In this document: piece by piece, positions 36,201-49,558 of the stretch | How positions within the stretch are numbered: position 1 is the first letter of the stretch | Layout of the letters: every line of letters begins with the position of its first letter | Source: Saxidomus purpurata | Lineage: Eukaryota > Mollusca > Bivalvia > Venerida > Veneridae | Direction: 5' to 3' | NCBI GenBank assembly: GCA_022818135.1 | Contig: JAFMSR010000019.1 | Span: 29,502,315-29,566,314, forward strand | Length of the DNA stretch: 64,000 nt | Program-made: the position numbers and the translations under genes | The notes under the pieces: generated by a model | The model's input: the letters and a program-made list of their open reading frames with translations, nothing else | Told to the model about the DNA's origin: nothing | Databases searched by the model: none

Positions 36201-39200
36201 GCCTGCTAGTCATTTACGATATTAGTTAAAATACAGTTTTCATTCAAGCATTCTTTTTTATCGTCTGATAAACAACGCTTTTAATGTACATTTATAAACC
36301 ACGCTGGTCGTATTGAAACTAACTGTGTTGTATTGTGCCGAGTCGTGTCGTGTCGTGTCGCGTGTTGTGTCGTGTAGTGTCGCGTCGCGTCGAAGTTCGT
36401 CCCATCAAATCGCATTGTATTACATCGCGTTGCATTAGACAACATTATAATTCACAATTGTTCAATATGTCCGGTAATGCACCAAAATACACATGTAGGT
36501 ATAGAATCTAGAAGGGATGACAACATTAGGTGATCGGTCCATGAATGTTCGTCAAACTCTGAATTGACCAAACATAATGATCTTCATAATAAAGTCACGT
36601 GCTAATGAACAAATATGGCCGCCATTTTGATATGGTTTGTTTGGTGTGGTTGCTTTGGACTTCGTGTTTAAACTTGAGGGCTTATAAATTAAATGTAATT
36701 GTTTAAACTTGAGGGCTTATAATGTAATTTCAAAAAAATTATTGGCTGTTGTTTTCCCCCCAAAAAACATACAGTTACGTGTATAATGTTTATTTTTGAA
36801 CAGAAATAAAATGAGTTTAATGTAAAATAATCACCGACTAAGGGTAGTTTCTTGACGATAACATTGCTATCTTTGTAGTTTGGCAACATATACATATGTA
36901 CTTCAGTATAAAATGTACATGTTTCTATGTAAACAATTTTAATGAGATCTCGGTACCGCCAGAGTTCGAAGTTTTCAACACTGAGCTTTGTATTTTTTTA
37001 TGTTTTCAAGAGATACGATTTATTTTGCTCTATTTAAGAAAAGCTTGTCCTGGCCAAAAGAATGTATGTATTAAAAGCGTTGCAAGCATACGTATTTCTT
37101 TCAGACCCCGGCAGGCGTGCAGTGTCCTGGCCGGAAGTTGACACGGAATTTTCCAGTGGTGCCTTCAGACGCTTTCTCTTTCACAACGGAAATTTTGGAT
37201 ACAGTGAACTTAAAGCTATCCTTTATGAAGGTGAATTAATTTATAATATTAAAGGTCCACTACTAAGCGAAAATTAAGTGACAGTTATTTCAATGGCAAG
37301 TACATTACCTTATGCAAGACACTAAATAATGAAGATTGTCAGGTTAAAATTTACAGAAAGTGTTTTGAACACGAAGAGAAGTATGTGTATTATGTTGAAA
37401 TCTCAGTGAATCGACAAAATGACCACCCAGGTCTTTTTAACTTTCTTCATAATGCATAGAAAAATAATTGTACATGTACTGTGATTTATTTAGAATATCT
37501 ACATACCAACTTTCATTTTTTATTAAAAATAACTTATTTATGTGTTTTTAGAGTATATTTTAATTTTCGCTTTCCTTAGTACTGGACCTATAAAGCTGTT
37601 CGTTCACAGGTTACGGTGAAAATGTATTTCTCTATAAAAATGATATAAACAAACATAAAATGTAAAAGTGATGGCTACAATCCACAGCATAAGTAAAAAT
37701 TTACCTAGCAATTTGAGAACATATGATGGAAATGTTGGTTAGCTTGGTTTTTACGGCACCGCTACACTATATGTTTCAGATCATTTTTGCTATTCAGATT
37801 ATTCTATTGCCAGAAGTATTTTTTAATAAATTTGATATTTTTAGATAAAATATTACAAGAAAAACGTATGAATTCGATAAACCTAAAGTACTTGAATGAA
37901 ATAATAGAAATAATAATAAAAATAGTGATAATACATATGGTGATAATGAGGCTGATGCTGATGAAAGTGGTGATGATGGTAAAATTGATGCTGATAATTG
38001 TGATGATGATAATGATGATATTATAAATAATGACGATGATGAATAAGATGATGATGTTGTTGTTGTTGCTGCTACTGCTGCTGATAAAAATGATGATAAT
38101 GATGATGATGGTGATGATGATGATGATGATGATCTTTTATTCTTAATCTCTTTTTAACAGGAGACGTTTTTCTACTCTCAAAAACTTGTCATGTACGAGT
38201 ACATTCCACAGCAAGGTGATTTTTCGCCGTATGGAATGAACGATCTCCTTGAAGTTCACGATTTTCACACCGGTAAGTTATATCAGTGGCCTGGGTAAAA
38301 GCATGCCTTGATGTCCGTATACCTATGACGCTCTAATAAGAAGTTCACGATTTTCATACCGGTAAGTTATATCACTGGACTGGATAAAAGCTGTGCATGT
38401 ATGTCCGTATACCTATGAAGTTCTAATAAGAAATTCACGAGTTTCACATCGGCATGTTATATAAATGGACTGGATAAAAGCCGTGCCTGTATTTCTGTTT
38501 ACCTATGAAATTTTAATAAGAAGCTCACGATTTTCATACCGGTAAACTATATCACTGGAGTGGATAAAAGCCGTGCGTGTATGTCCGTTTACCTATCTAG
38601 TTCTAGTAAGGAGTTTATAAATAGTGTTATATAAATGGACTGGATAAAAACCGTGCCTGTTTGTCCGTTTACCTATCAAGTTATAAAAAAAAGATTTTTA
38701 CAACGGTAAGTTCTATCACTGGACTGGATAAAAACCACGCTTTTTGTGTCCGTATACCTATGAAGTTCTAATAAAAAAATCATGATTTTCACACCGGTAA
38801 AGTATATCACTGGACTGGATAAAAGCCGTTCCCGTATGTCTGTTTACTTATGAAGGTCTCATAAGAAGTTCATGATTTTCACTCCGGTAGTTACAGCACT
38901 TGACTGGATAAAAGCCGTACATATATGTCCGTCTACATATGAAGTTATAATAAGAAGTTCACGATATGCTCACGTTACGTTATATCACTGGAGAAGGATA
39001 AAAGCCACCCCTGTATGTCCGTCTATTAATGAAGTTCTAATAAGAAGTTCACCATTCCACACCGGTTAGTTATATCACTGAATTGAATCAAATACCCATA
39101 TATACCCGTACATATACCCATCTAAAACGAATATTAAGTTTGTCCACGGAATGAAAGGAGATCTTAACTTAGATCCTTTAATACATATTAACGAGTGATA

Positions 39201-42200
39201 TTATTTTACGTAGAATTCAGATTTCTTTAAATAGAAATAAAAAGGGGAATTCAGTGGACATCGTTGCTTTTAAGTTTTAGATTGCACGTGAAAGCGCTAT
39301 TTCTGACACGTGCTAGCGCTATGTCTGACACGTTGGCACTTTTTTAAAAATTTGTTAAGGAGTGATTTCTGACATGTGTTGGCGCTATTTTTGTATTTGA
39401 GTTGATGCTTTTTCAGACACGTGTGGTGCTATGTTTTTCATTTGTGTTGGTGCTTTTTTTTTATTTGTGTTGATGTTGTTTTTTTTTTCATTTGTGTTGT
39501 TACTATTTATATTACTAGGAGTGGCATATATCACGGACAAAGCACGCGGGAACTGCAGCTTCCGACCTATCGAAGGATCGGACTTTGACGATAGGTCGAG
39601 TGGTCCAAACACTGTTAGAATCCGTAACTCGAGGGAATTTTTCTACTTCGATGTTAAAAATGTGTCGTATGAAGGCGTCGTAAGTAACCATTAGAACAAT
39701 CATAAACTAAGAGCAGTGCTAGCAGGCCCTTTATCTAAATAATTGTGCCCACTTAAAACAACTGGTTGCTTTGTGTAAGTGCATGTCATTTTTAAAATGA
39801 GTGATTTTGGTGGTGGTCAAATGATAACTTAGGGGCTATACGTTTCATTTATTTTGGCGTATATCCGGCGTACGCCGACTTTAACGGGATATTGAGACCT
39901 CTTTGCCGATAATGCGCCGAATTCCGCCTGGCGTTACGAAACGAATATACCGGTGCGGTTGAAACTTATAGCCCCATTATCGGTTACATAAATTACACAA
40001 GGGCAATTGTACTGATTACTGGTCATTTGATTCTAACTATGTCGTATGAAAGCGAGCTCTTTCATAGATTTCTGTTTCTAGCTTTCGAGCTTAGTTTAAC
40101 CTTATTTATTTGCACCGATTGCAACTTATATTGATAACTACAAGTGATGACTGCTTCATGGAAATCTGATCAGTACTCGCGCTGACAAAAATGCATTTTG
40201 GAGGCCGTGGTCAGTGCCGTTGCCGGGATTCGAACTGATGGCCTCCAGGTTAGGAGTCCGATACTCCACCCCCACACCACAGTGCCTCTCTTCTACAGTA
40301 ATATTATATTCAAATACTAACTCGTGTATCGTTCGCCACTGTGGCTGAGTGGTTGGAGTCGCTGACTCAAAATCACTGTAACCACTCATAGAATGAAGAC
40401 CATGGGTTCGAACCCTGCTGCCTGTTAAAATGACTAAAACTACGGTAGGGACGGGTGTTAAAACTCCTACAACTACAAAATTTAATACTTATTCGTGTAT
40501 CTATTATAATCTGCACTGGAATTGTCTCGGAATAAACTACAGCACTATGGGCATATTCTTTTTTGTCACAATTTTTTTATTGATTTTTTTAAAAAATAGA
40601 AACAGAACAGAGGAATAGACTGCGATACATGGGTGGCAATCAGGTCAGACTACCCGTTCAAGTATCCAACGAATTCTACTTGGGAATGGTATTTTGCGAC
40701 GGTAAGTCGAATTCAAACAACTCTCAATAATATAAAGTTATCTCGAATTCTGTTAAGTCGAACATAGTTACTTTTTCTATTCGAGAGTTTTGAAGATAAC
40801 GCTAGTTAAACAGAAAAACTGTACTTTTCGTTTCTTCTTTTCAGACTGAATGGAATGAACTAAATTCCGGCCCAGAATCCGGTAACCTTCCTATACAAAT
40901 GAGGATTTCCTTCCCAAGTGTATGTATTTTACTGACAAACATTTTTTTCACATTGAACAAATATCCATGTGACAATATTTTGTATTCCTTTGCTATCGAC
41001 AGTTATGGAACGCCATTCCTGTCTTACTACTTGATTTCGGTTATATGCAGTTTCTTCATATACGATACTGTCTTATTGTAGTATATGCATATTAGGAAAA
41101 CTCTACTTTTTTGTAGTAGGTCAGCAATGGCGTTCCATATAACGTCAGTCTAATTATTTTGTATGATTCGAGAGTTTAAGTGACATACCATCTGTTCCGA
41201 GACAGAAATTTTGCAAAGAATAGTGATTTCAAATATTAGCTCTGCAATCTCCGAGATCATTCGTAATTTTATGATTTACGTGCCTGAATATCAAAGCTGT
41301 TCCCCTTAAGTTAATGAATAGATAAACATATTTAAAGGGGCACTCCCTATATCTAGCAGATTATATTCTCAACACATAAATAATATGTTCAATGAACGTA
41401 AAATGATAAATACATACAATTTTATAGAACCATATATTATAAATATTATATCGAAAAATGCCTCATTCGGCAACTAATAAACATAGAGGCATTCTGTGAT
41501 AAATCGCTATCCACCCATTAATTGTACAACAACAATTTAACATAGATTATTGAATGATTTACGGTACTGTAACATATTTTAAAACGCTGATTTTACCGAT
41601 AACGACTGGAATGTATAGCTTAAACGTTTAGGTAAAGTAATAACACTTGCAAATGTTATATTATTCATGTTTTTTCCAGCGATTAATTTGACACCAGTTA
41701 TAGGGAGTGTCTCTTTAACATGTACATTGTATCAGTTATGAAGTTTCATACATATTTCAGAGCTCCCAATATTATCAGTACAACATATACAACTTTAAGA
41801 AAACTAAACCAGATCTTCTGAAATTTGACATAAGCGGCTGTTACCAGTTCGGCCAGAGAAGAAAGTTTCAATTCAGCCTTCAAGGTAGGGACATATCATT
41901 TGTTTAAAAATTTCAGAAATCAGCAATTTATTATAGATTATTTGCGCAGCACATCCATTTTACTCGCAATTCATGGTAGGTAACTCATAATTACACTAGG
42001 ATATTTACGTTGTAAAGTATCGAAAGTATCTCGAGGTGTATTAACTCTAGCATTTGTAATTCCCAGGAACAATAGTTAGTTAACTGCCCGCCTATTAAAA
42101 TGACAAAAACACGTTTGGAATTGGCGTTTAACTCCTACAACAACAACAACAGTGTTTCGTTACCAGAGATATTAAGGAAATTTATCAGATAGTCTCCCTT

Positions 42201-45200
42201 GATTACCTCTTGAATTGGATTGCCTCCCTTAGACAGTGATCTCAAGAAACGAAACTATTAATGGATGAAAATTAATGTTTGACTGATATTAAATTGCAGT
42301 TTTTAATGATAATGCTGATAATAAAATAACATAGTTATAGTAAAAATAGTAGCTTTAATAATAATAATAATAATAATAATAAATGATAATGGAAATGAAA
42401 ATAAAAATTGTAATTATAGCATTTATGTTTACGAATGTTACTGAAATGAAAGAGTAACTCCCTTCTTGAACGCTTTAACAATATGTTAAACCTGTAACTG
42501 CATGCTATAGATTTAGTATGTTACCACATATAAACATTTAGCCTTATAGGTCCGATTGGCTCTCGTGATATGAGGTATCCAGAAGGGAAATTTCAACTAG
42601 TTAAATTCTAAAGCAGGTCGAATTCCCCAACCGTTGTCCTATAAAAAATTTACAATAAATAATTAAACATTTTCTATTGAACTCTTTCAGTGGCTGACAA
42701 TGTGAAAGCAATGATCAGCACGAGCCTGGAACCATTTAAATATTACGTTCTACAATCCATTATAAGTGCTACTGGACTTACACCGATCCGTGTTGCAAAT
42801 CTCCAGGTAACACTATGTTTGAAAAAAGCTTCAGGTAACACTTTGTTTGTGTTATTGTTACCAAAAAAGCTCCAGGTAACACGTTGTTTGTGTTAGTGTT
42901 ACCAAAAAAGCTCCAGGTAACACGTTGTTTGTGTTATTGTTACCAAAAACGTTTCAGGTAACACGTTGTTTGTATTATTATTACAGAAAGTGTTTTAATC
43001 ATCACTCGAATTATTGTTTATATGAGTGATGCTGGAACCTGCTTTAGGTACATTATAACAAGTAATAAAATGTATTATTAAGACCGAAAGTCCTTCAAGG
43101 TAACACTGAATAAATTATTGATACCGGAAGATACACAAGTGTAATACGTATTAATTGATTATACAAATTCCAAGTGTGACATACACGATTTTTTGCTGTA
43201 CCTTATGTATTAACATTTTTTTACAGTTTGCACTAATTCTTTTATATTTGCATGGAATTTTTCATAATTGCGGGAATTTTGTAATTATTGCAGGTGTTCG
43301 TCGCGGACAATGTAATTGTAACGTTTGAAATATTGGATGTGGCACCGAGTATGGGAGACGTCAAAAAGTCCTCTTCGTACAAGGAAGTCCCGCTGGACTT
43401 CGCTGCCAACACCGTCGCCAGCATGATCCAAAACAATCAGTTTCTTGTGACGCTAGGGGGCGCTGCATTTACAAATGTAAGTGTTTAATGAGACAGAGTG
43501 TTGCTAGAGATGGATTAAATCGTTGCAAATAATGGCTAAGTGTATGTTAAGCTAGACATTTTCACAGTGAATTTGCCGGTAGATGGCGCTCTTCACAAGT
43601 CCGGTAAACATGTACAGGAAGTGCTCAAAACGCTGTGTTACGGCGTAGAAAAGCTAATTTACGGCACTGTATACGACTAATGGTTAAATTTTGCGACGTT
43701 CAGGTAAAATATCTATATTCCAGGATATTTCATACATCTCGAGGTTTGACCGCAAAACTACGTTACTCATACGGCAGAAAAAGTGTCAAGCGTATATCAG
43801 CAGGCAATCGATAAGTTTTGGGGATTAGGAGTTTACGGAAACAACTACGGTTCGGTAGAATCCGTAAATAACGGTCAGGGTCATAAATCATTGATTATCG
43901 ATTGTACTGGAATATTGCCTAAGGGAGATATTGAACTTGACACGTAACTTTTGTGAAAATCTTATGTTTTAATTTTTATCATTTCTACCAGAAGATAAAG
44001 AAAATTCAGCATTATCATTCACATTACTTGCAATTAATAATAATAATAATAGTAATGTTTTAACTAGTGAGCACTATTTCATTACAGTCACATCATCAGT
44101 CATAAAAATAGTCACAGAATAATCCAAAAGCTACAAAATTCGTGAATTTTGACATAATAATGAGAATGAATCTAGTGTGCACTTGATTTTTCATAATCGG
44201 CTAATCCCTTTACACGTGCGTAACGTTTGCTCGTGAGAATTGTTTAAAATTGTAGACCTGTTATTTTCAAGTACAGACGCACACGGCAAGTATGTTGCAA
44301 AAGTATGGTGTGCTTTAGAAACGTAAATAGATGGACCCCGGTAAATAGTGCGTCAACTTGTTTTATTTTGCGATCTTAAATTCCTAATCAGTGTTATTCC
44401 TGATCTGATAAAGACTGACATTTGATTTCAGTAGGCTTTTTTAATTTGAGAAATAGAACAGTTTCCTTTCAGAATATCAAATAGATTTTACATACTCTAG
44501 TAAACGCTTGATGTTGAATGCCTTAAAAACTATGTGATTTTTCATCACATGGCTTGAAAATATAATTAACATTTTAGAAGAAATAAGGATTTATTGTAGG
44601 AAAAAAACTTTTCCATTTCTGCAGTAGAATAATACCTGTTACATTTTACAGATTTTGTCATTTAATACTCTGCACACAGATCAAACCTTGCGTGTTTCTT
44701 TTTTCTTCTCTTTTTGTTAATGTAATAATCAGCTTATTTCTTCGGGAAGAAATGAAAGACAAAAGATACGAGTAATAAGACTACCTGGTTTTGACCTGTG
44801 TATTATGAAAACTAGCTTTGGTCTGGAAGAAACTCTATGTTGACACCTATAAAATGAAACCAAAGCGAATTCTTGCCTTTCACTCCAGACAAAGAGAAAT
44901 GTAAAACAAAATATAAAGTACCCGTGCAAGTGTCTCGAAATAAAAATGCATGCATAGTTAATCTTTTATTTGTTGCAAATTAACATCAAAAGCTAAATAA
45001 TATTATTGATAATTATACTGAAAATTTCATGGATCCTCGCTATAAAGACGATATCATGTATATCCGGTTTCAATGAAAGGTTTTGCCTTTTTATGAACAA
45101 AAAACTGAAGATTCTAACCCAGTTTGCATTTTAATGTAAAACAAAACCCAATATACAACGTTTTAAAGATCATGGTAAATGTTACGTAATGTCCGGCCAT

Positions 45201-46874
45201 AAAACTTATCGATGGCCTGAAGCAGTTAGATCAATCATTCGGAAGTGTTGAGCCAGCATTACGGAAGCAACCGAGCTCCGATCGTAAAAATGAAATTATA
45301 TACCTGTTAAACAAAACCTTAAAAAAAGACCATTCTCTTCTTTCTTTAGTTTTATATAAAATATATCACTTAAATGGAGAATGATTGTTTTATTCAATCC
45401 CGTTTGTGATTCTAAAATAAGTGTTATAGTTTTTGAACAAATTGAAGATAAGCTGCAAAATTTTCACTTAAAATTGTGACATTTTGGGCGTTTTACTATA
45501 TATTATATAGTAAAACGACGGGTAGAGTTTTTAAGTTAAAAAAAGACCAAACAAATAAAGTCTCAGAAAAACAAATAAATATTCAGTAAAAAGGGGAAAT
45601 GTTTTATTTTATCATCCCGTTTGTGATTTTAAAATAACTTTATTAGTTAAAATGTTATCGCGAGTTAATGACAGCGCTCCTATACAAACCTATAGTAAAT
45701 TTGTGGCGTGTATTGGCCCTGGCTGTGACACTTTTTCTGCCACATGTATATGAAATAAATAAGGACTTACAACAGTTTTGCGGTCAACATCGAATTCTGT
45801 ACGTCGTACGTTTACATCATTAAACTTAGTGATGTCGCAACACTTCATACAACTGCCTTTTCTGCCAGCTTCTCTTAGTAGTATCCAACAAAATAAAAAA
45901 TGCAAAAAGCTCTTGAACAAAGCTCTTGGAAGCCTAACACCTGTAAGTCGCGGATAGTTATCTGTATCCGCCCCTGTCTGTATTTTAATGTATATTTCTA
46001 GGTTAAACCTTTAACTGCCAAATCTGACAGCATCATTGAAATCACGTACACGAACGTCACAACAACCGTACAAAACCAACAGAAGACCGGATACGGCGCT
46101 GGTAAGTTACTTAATGGCAATCTACCAATATTGTAGACTGTGTATATATACAAGTTAGCCATACGCTGAAGTTGTTCTCCATACAGCTAAAATACCTCGT
46201 GATGACAGTGCAATCACGTGATCAGTATCAAAATAACTGCCAAGTTAGCTAAGTAATGTTAAAAGCGTTTATATAAGCCTTTATGTATGTGTATAGATGT
46301 ATAGAGCGTTATCGTTGATACTGGTTTCCCATATGACCAACGCCCCAAGAAGAGGTTAGTTATTTTAGGTTTCGGAGGACAGTGCAAGATACAGAAGGCG
46401 TCCCAATTCCAGAGACACCCCTGGTTCTTAAACATGGCATGTGTATACAGTAGCACCCTTACATGGGACCTCGGTTTTTAAGTCTCACCCAAAAGACTGT
46501 TAGTAATTTTAGTTGGTCAGCCCGGGGAATCGAGCACGCAACCCCGAGATTATAAGTCTCGTGCTCTACCGATTGAGCTAACCGGGCTGACAAAAGCCTT
46601 TAGAAAAAAATGCCAGTTAAATACAATGTACTAAATTAATGTAGAATGAATCTGGATATCTATTGGTTAGATCGCGTGATCACATGGTCATCATGTGACA
46701 TCCAGTACATAGAGTCACTATGATTGGCTTAAGATACACGAACATATCAATGCTATAAATAGACTAATTGTGACAATTATTGATTTTTTAGGGCCTATGG
46801 CAGGTGTTGGTATCTCTATGCCTATTCTTGGTGCGGGAATGGGAATTGTTTTTGCCTACTTTTTCTTCAAATAG
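33261..46874 (+). CDS. LolA-like-domain membrane protein, copy 2 (12 exons, 5' end not found)
   Basis: Exons: 33261-33369, 36038-36195, 37105-37230, 38161-38272, 39519-39679, 40600-40701, 40845-40919, 41761-41884, 42691-42806, 43294-43476, 46002-46101, 46792-46874. Every junction is AG/GT and in phase, giving 484 residues from the first exon here; the signal peptide and N-terminal exons are missing. Two repeated modules are visible. Module 1 has VYQGRTTIRD, QWRSCQYWAS and VPVQAHV, then TPAGVQCPGR. Module 2 has VHDFHTGVAY, RGIDCDTW, NSTWEWYF and LPIQMRISFP. A SEA-like alpha/beta region (exons 9-10) and a C-terminal hydrophobic segment ending in Lys follow. The family is recalled as LolA-like-domain proteins, widespread in molluscs and of unknown function; the fold suggests lipid or hydrophobic-ligand binding at the cell surface (inference). 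Three introns carry arrays seeded by their own splice donors. Confidence 0.82.
33362..35385 (+). repeat. 51-bp minisatellite of reiterated consensus splice donors
   Basis: It starts at the 3' end of the exon 33261-33369 (ACTTTACAG followed by GTAAGTTTTATTGATG). Roughly 38-40 units follow, usually 51 bp with a few longer ones: ACTGATACTAAACAG, then GTAAGTTTTATTGATGTAAG, then ATAATGTTAGACCAGT. Almost every unit keeps a perfect CAG/GTAAGT. A few units read TTTACAG like the exon, which supports the exon end as the seed. Confidence 0.93.
35386..35830 (+). repeat. 33-bp minisatellite, donor-like (AAGGTAAGAT)
   Basis: About 13 units of GGTACTTTAAAG followed by GTAAGATATTGGTGTTAAAC, directly continuing the 51-bp array. 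It is a second-generation, shorter relative of the same exon-end/donor seed. The Leu/Tyr-rich minus-strand ORF is a repeat artefact. Confidence 0.88.
36337..36395. repeat. (TCGTG)n-type low-complexity repeat
   Basis: Degenerate GTCGT/GTCGC pentamers in an intron of the LolA-like gene. Confidence 0.85.
37880..38150. repeat. GAT/ATG trinucleotide-rich tract
   Basis: A long imperfect (GAT)n/(AAT)n tract ending about 20 bp before the acceptor of the exon at 38161. The Met/Ile-rich ORF here is a repeat artefact. Confidence 0.85.
38252..39115 (+). repeat. Minisatellite of exon-end/splice-donor units, copy 2
   Basis: The first unit is the true exon end plus donor (GAAGTTCACGATTTTCACAC, then CGGTAAGT; exon ends at 38272). 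About nine diverged units of roughly 90 bp follow, and some keep an intact CCGGTAAGTTAT. This confirms that the exon boundary is the seed. The block shared with copy 1 starts at the second unit. Confidence 0.9.
39833..39975. repeat. MITE with GGGGCTATA ends, copy 2
   Basis: Equivalent of 13081-13223, in the same intron. Confidence 0.75.
40191..40480. repeat. Head-to-head tRNA-derived SINE heads, copy 2
   Basis: Equivalent of 13440-13735: a minus-strand tRNA-like relic (40191-40286) followed by a plus-strand SINE with B-box GGGTTCGAACCC (about 40400-40415). Confidence 0.65.
41310..41570. repeat. Dispersed MITE-like repeat R2, copy 2
   Basis: Equivalent of 14540-14830 and reverse complement of about 32800-33240. 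Confidence 0.6.
42797..42990 (+). repeat. Splice-donor-seeded minisatellite, copy 2
   Basis: The donor of the exon ending at 42806 (CTCCAG followed by GTAACA) begins an array of about five units with CCAGGTAACACGTTGTTTGT or near variants. Unit number and the length of the A-run between units differ from copy 1, so the array is still changing. Confidence 0.85.
43773..45741. mobile_element. TIR element, about 2.0 kb, only in copy 2
   Basis: The ends GGCAGAAAAAGTGTCA and TGACACTTTTTCTGCC are exact inverted repeats of 16 bp. The segment is absent from copy 1 at about 21131. No transposase-like ORF was found, so it is non-autonomous or decayed. An internal hairpin CGTTTTACTATATA and its complement lies at about 45489-45520. 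The target duplication could not be fixed by eye because the flanks are short AT/AC-rich sequence. Confidence 0.78.
46265..46595 (-). repeat. SINE with tRNA-Lys-like head, copy 2
   Basis: Equivalent of 21655-21981. The anticodon-loop triplet reads TAT instead of TAA. Confidence 0.65.
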
Positions 46875-48220
46875 AATAAATGTACAGGTACGTTAAAAGA
46901 TTTTATGTTCTTAAAAGGAATTCAGTTTTTAAAATTTTACTTCAAAGTTATAATATATCTGTCCTTTGCAACGTTAGTTGACCTCGTTCATTCTTCTGAT
47001 TTTTCTCTCTTCAAATCTTCTTAAAAGTTTTTAGTTTCGTTTCATGTGTTTTTATACATCACTGATTTTTGTCAAAGTTTATTGAATTATTTTAAATGAA
47101 CATGATTCTTAAAGAAACTTACGTTATCTCAGCTAACTTTTTATAAGGATTCGTAATCTGATTGAAGAATATTTTTAAATGTCAACGGGTTACTTAATAA
47201 AGTTCTCTATATGTTTTGTTTTAGAAATGGAGTGTGGATGGGCAAAAAAACAACAACAACAGGAGAACTTCGTATTAATGAGATATATGAATTTATACAC
47301 CGGCTTGAAGGTTTATTGAAATACTTATAAACGGATAAATTTCTAATAATTGGTGAAGAATATATAATTGAGCATGCATGAAGTAGACATTGTACGTTTT
47401 GACGTTAGCGAGGCATCTGTGTACAAGATGAAAGTATTCATTCGGACTTACAAAACTGTGTTCTTGTGTAGACAAATGATTTGCTTGACTTGGTGGGCAT
47501 AAGCCTACAGATTTTTAAAATGTTCTGTATGATAAAAAAGTGGTACATTCATTTTGTAAATATGTATTTTTTTTTCAAGTTATTGCAGCAGTAGCCTTAC
47601 GGATTTTTATCCTTCAAATTAAAAAATAGAATTTGACAAAATATTTGACTGCACTGTATCTGGGTTTCATTCTCAAGAGATTTTATCAATATGTCTTTAT
47701 TGGCAGTTTTCTTATTCCACACTTAGGCTGAATGCAGTCCATATTAAACCTAAAACTTTGTATTCAGTTTTCACTATTACATTGTACATTGCCGAGAAAC
47801 ATGGCGAAATCTAACACATCGCTTAAGAAGTATAATTCCTTTAACCACGAAATATTGCCCTCGCAAATTCAACAGACTGTACAGTACTTACGATAATGTG
47901 ATTATGACAACCCTGTTTTCAACAACGAACTTATAGATAAATGACATTTAGTAAACCGTAACTACACTTTTCACTTGTTGTACGTCAACGGTAAAATCCG
48001 AGGAATACGTATAAGTCACGGTTTATATAACGTTGTTTATCTACATGTATACGGATATTATAGCTGCCAAGTCCGGTTGCTGCTGCATAACCTTTTCTGT
48101 GAATTGCAATTTTTGAACTTTATATTTTCTGCGAGTGATTTGTGCAATATTTGTATAAATAAACAAAGAACTAGACCATTCTTTGAATTGTTGATTCAAA
48201 TACCTGGACATCTCAACGGT
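46875..48220. other. 3' flank of LolA-like copy 2, no gene recognised
   Basis: AATAAA directly follows the stop codon. Nothing else recognisable; same as 22264-23600. Confidence 0.5.
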
Positions 48221-48224
48221 TGTC

Positions 48225-48500
48225 GGATGACCGCCTCCGTGGTCCGGATGACCGCCTCCGTGGTCGAGTGATTAGAATTGCTGACTTGAAATCACTGAAA
48301 CTTATCATAGACTGTCATGGGTTCGAGCCCTGCTACCGACCATGTCTCTTTATGTGAGAAAGTTGGGAGTTTCTTACTGAGGATAGGAGTCTAGTACCGG
48401 TTCTTCCCAGGAACAATTGTTAGGTAAACTGTCCGCAGGTAAAACTGACCGAAATACTGTTGAAACTCATACATTAACAACAACAACAACAACAACATAT
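48225..48500 (+). repeat. tRNA-derived SINE with (AAC)n tail, copy 2
   Basis: Equivalent of 23615-23890 with B-box GGGTTCGAGCCC and the same doubled head segment. It ends in an AAC run. Confidence 0.8.
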
Positions 48501-49127
48501 ACGATGCTCATACACAGGAAACTATATTTCCATTCATTCGGTATTTATTTACATGTACGTATTTGTTATTATGCGTAAAGGAAATAATCTTGCGCCATGA
48601 CGTTCAATATGAACATTGATTTTTATGGCCAGACATTCATCGCCATGACGTTCAATATGAACATTGATTTTTATGGCAAGACATTCATTCTGTCATTGTC
48701 ATTAACCCCTTTTGCCTTATGTGAACATCTCTTTTTTCATGCAATGTTAAGATAGAAACGAATCAGTATGCGGAAAGCAAAAGTTACATTCATTTTGTTT
48801 TCAAGTGCTCTGCTATTTTAATTTTTCAAAACACTCTTTCATTCATGAATTCACTCTTCAGATCTTAAAAATCTGCTCAATTCTAAAATGACACGTGCTT
48901 CTTAAATTTTGTTCGATTCTGGAAAGGATTAAGTCTGATCGCGTGAAATATTAACTTCAAAGTTGGAAAAGGAAACGCAGGTAACTTCGATTTCTTTTAA
49001 CCCATTCATATCTATGTTTTAACAATGGTATCTTCTTAATTCCAGTTTGGGCAAGTCCATTTCTTTAAATAGGGGGATGTTTTGTTGAATTGTGACCCAA
49101 AAATCCTGATCAGACTATAAGAATCTT

Positions 49128-49262
49128 TCACTGGTTGCACGTGCAGATGGGAATATCTGGCTCGAGGGTAACTGTTTTTGGCGGTAACGAGGCTCTGCCG
49201 AGGTACAGCCAAAACAGTTACCCGAGAGCCAGATATTCTCATCTGCACGTGCAACCAGTGAT
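49128..49262. repeat. Long hairpin, copy 2
   Basis: Equivalent of 24428-24562. The arms remain nearly complementary, with independent single-base differences (for example GGTACAGCC against GGTACCGCC). Confidence 0.85.
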
Positions 49263-49558
49263 AGATTCTTTTTCTTGCATACCATATTCGACTAATAGTA
49301 GCAGAAATAAAATAAAAGTAATGACTTATATTAACGCGCTATTTTCTTGTAGTAATGTATAAATTTATACTTTCATTCATAAAAGAAGTTATTTCTGACG
49401 TCATTAAGTCGTCTTATACAGGGGGTGTAAGATGAGAATTTCCAGCACTGGTAAAATCTGCAGATATCCCGATCTGGTATGCAAGAAGACATTATATTTG
49501 TCGTCTGCTTTGGAGCGTAGCTTTTTGCAAAGCTACGTATTTGGCACAAATGGGTTAA

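Noticed and set aside
37787..38026. Met/Ile-rich ORF
   Set aside because: It is a translation of the GAT/AAT microsatellite.
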